From GCA-002840015 sp033765245 (GTDB lineage Bacteria; Pseudomonadota; Gammaproteobacteria; Xanthomonadales; Xanthomonadaceae), in the NCBI GenBank assembly GCA_033765245.1, contig JANRIF010000225.1, positions 1 to 6,857 on the forward strand: a stretch of 6,857 nucleotides of DNA, given 5' to 3'. Below the pieces are notes generated by a model. The model did no database searches, had not been told where the DNA came from, and saw only the letters and a list, made by a program, of their open reading frames with translations. The position numbers and the translations under genes were made by a program. Below are positions 6,219 through 6,857 of this stretch, piece by piece. The number at the start of each line of letters is the position of its first letter. Positions within the stretch are counted from its first letter, which is position 1.

Positions 6219-6720
6219 AGATACACCAATTGAGCAGCGGCCAACAACACCCGAGTTGTTGCGAATGATTTCGTGTTCGTTTCATCGCTCGGCAGCGGAA
6301 CGAATTTCTTGAGCGCTCAGACGAAATGTGCGGATCGGTACCGCAAAAATGACAGAAACTTTGCGTGCGCCCGGATTTTTCGTTGCTGTGTAGCCAAGGT
6401 CACAGACGCAGGTGGGCGTCGACGTGGCAAATTGCCGCACATCGGGGGGGTCAGCAGCGTCCGCGCTGCCGGATCGCTCCGGTGGGGAGTCGAAAGTAGT
6501 GGGGGCGGGGGAGGTTGTACGACCTGTTTGTGTCGGTGGCCGGGTGTAGGTGGGGTTCCCCACGTGTCCGGACTCACAACGCACGCGGCAAGTTGCCAGC
6601 CTGTTGTAGTCGAGTCTCCCTGGGAGGTCGTCGGAGTCCTCCGGCGATCTTCCGGGGAGCGTCTCACCACCGCGCTCCGGATTCGACATCAATTACCAGT
6701 GGTACAGGAGCACGGGATCA
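6219..6720 (+). other. Non-coding leader region upstream of unit C oxidase
   Basis: About 500 bases without a supported gene. From the left: a 7-bp inverted repeat CAACAAC/GTTGTTG (6242-6261), an imperfect hairpin with arms TTCGTT/AACGAA and an inner CGCT-CGGC-AGCG (6276-6304), the palindrome TGAGCGCTCA (6310-6319) and TGCGG/CCGCA followed by AAAAAT (6329-6350). The leader blocks shared with unit B come next. No TGTGA-N6-TCACA site is present, unlike unit B. A promoter probably lies in the less GC-rich part before 6424, but I cannot place its boxes. Confidence 0.55.
6424..6494 (+). promoter_or_regulatory. Conserved leader module, unit C copy
   Basis: Aligns without gaps to 1286-1356: dyad GGCA-AAT-TGCC (6426-6436), a hairpin CATCGGGG with CTCCGGTG (6440-6447 with 6477-6484, two wobbles) and GGGAGTCGAA (6485-6494). 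An inner hairpin GCAGCG-TCCG-CGCTGC (6454-6469) is specific to this copy. Its counterpart in unit B also lies roughly 300 bases before the start codon. Confidence 0.45.
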
Positions 6721-6857
6721 ATGGCCAAGAGAAGAGATGTACTGAAAGGCGGCGTCGCTGCGCTGGCGACAACGCCCGCCATTTTCGGAGGCAGCATGCT
6801 GCCCCGCGTCGCACAGGCGCAGCTGTGCAGGCCCGAGGGTTTGCGAACCCCGGAAAC
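6721..6857 (+). CDS. Tat-exported multicopper oxidase, 5' end (unit C)
   Basis: The first 45 codons of a second oxidase gene running off the window. It starts at ATG 6721 with AGGAG at 6706-6710, the same spacing as in unit B. 43 of 45 residues equal those of the unit B oxidase (changes at 9, R to K, and 17, S to T), including the twin arginines at 4-5, the AQA cleavage site and C36. At DNA level 17 of 137 bases differ, most of them silent, and a run of about 30 bases around the cleavage site is identical. Copper ligands lie beyond the window, so an intact enzyme is inferred. Confidence 0.9.
   Translation, partial: MAKRRDVLKGGVAALATTPAIFGGSMLPRVAQAQLCRPEGLRTPE

Larger units (their letters stand above)
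1286..6423 (+). repeat. Operon-scale tandem repeat unit (unit B)
   Basis: From the shared leader block at 1286 to the same block at 6424 is one repeat period of 5138 bases, holding leader, oxidase, Sco-like gene, gene 3, terminator and spacer. Flanking homologous fragments (gene 3 end at 1-1085, oxidase start at 6721-6857) show that the same cassette lies on both sides in the same orientation. Divergence between copies indicates an old duplication rather than an assembly artefact. Confidence 0.8.

Noticed and set aside
6033..6233. Short open frame across the REP cluster
   Set aside because: It is made of repeat and hairpin sequence, without a ribosome site.

Overview
This is a high-GC, gene-dense bacterial window, probably from a gammaproteobacterium of the Lysobacterales/Xanthomonadales type. 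The basis for that is base composition, the Tat and Sec signal peptides, and short intergenic repeats of the TTGTGGGAGCGCGCTTGCG kind common in that order. This taxonomic call is an inference, not a proof.

The whole window is built from one three-gene cassette repeated in tandem on the + strand: (1) a Tat-exported multicopper oxidase of the CotA/bilirubin-oxidase type, (2) a Tat-exported Sco1/SenC-like protein that has lost the copper-binding CxxxC, and (3) a large Sec-exported protein of a family I do not recognise. Bases 1-1085 are the 3' end of gene 3 of a first unit (A). Bases 1627-5954 are a complete second unit (B: oxidase 1627-3306, Sco-like 3353-3985, gene 3 4074-5954). Bases 6721-6857 are the start of the oxidase of a third unit (C). 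So at least three units lie in a row.

Between units A and B (1086-1626) there is a GNRA-capped hairpin, a near-perfect CRP-type site (1251-1268) and a long leader. Between B and C (5955-6720) there is a strong intrinsic terminator (5977-6017), a cluster of three short REP-like repeats (6030-6218) and another long leader. The two oxidase leaders are diverged but share collinear blocks: a GGCA-N3-TGCC dyad, a hairpin at the same offset, the motif GGGAGTCGAA exactly 59 bases after the dyad, and a GGAATCGACATCA/GGATTCGACATCA block next to the ribosome binding site. The CRP-type site is present only before unit B.

Together the genes look like an envelope or secreted oxidative module: a fully ligated four-copper oxidase, a redox-silent Sco relative that could act in copper delivery or assembly, and a His-rich partner protein with a single conserved Cys. 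The substrate cannot be read from the sequence. The most unusual points are the tandem amplification of the cassette, the cysteine-free Sco site, the unknown gene 3 family and the conserved structured leaders.
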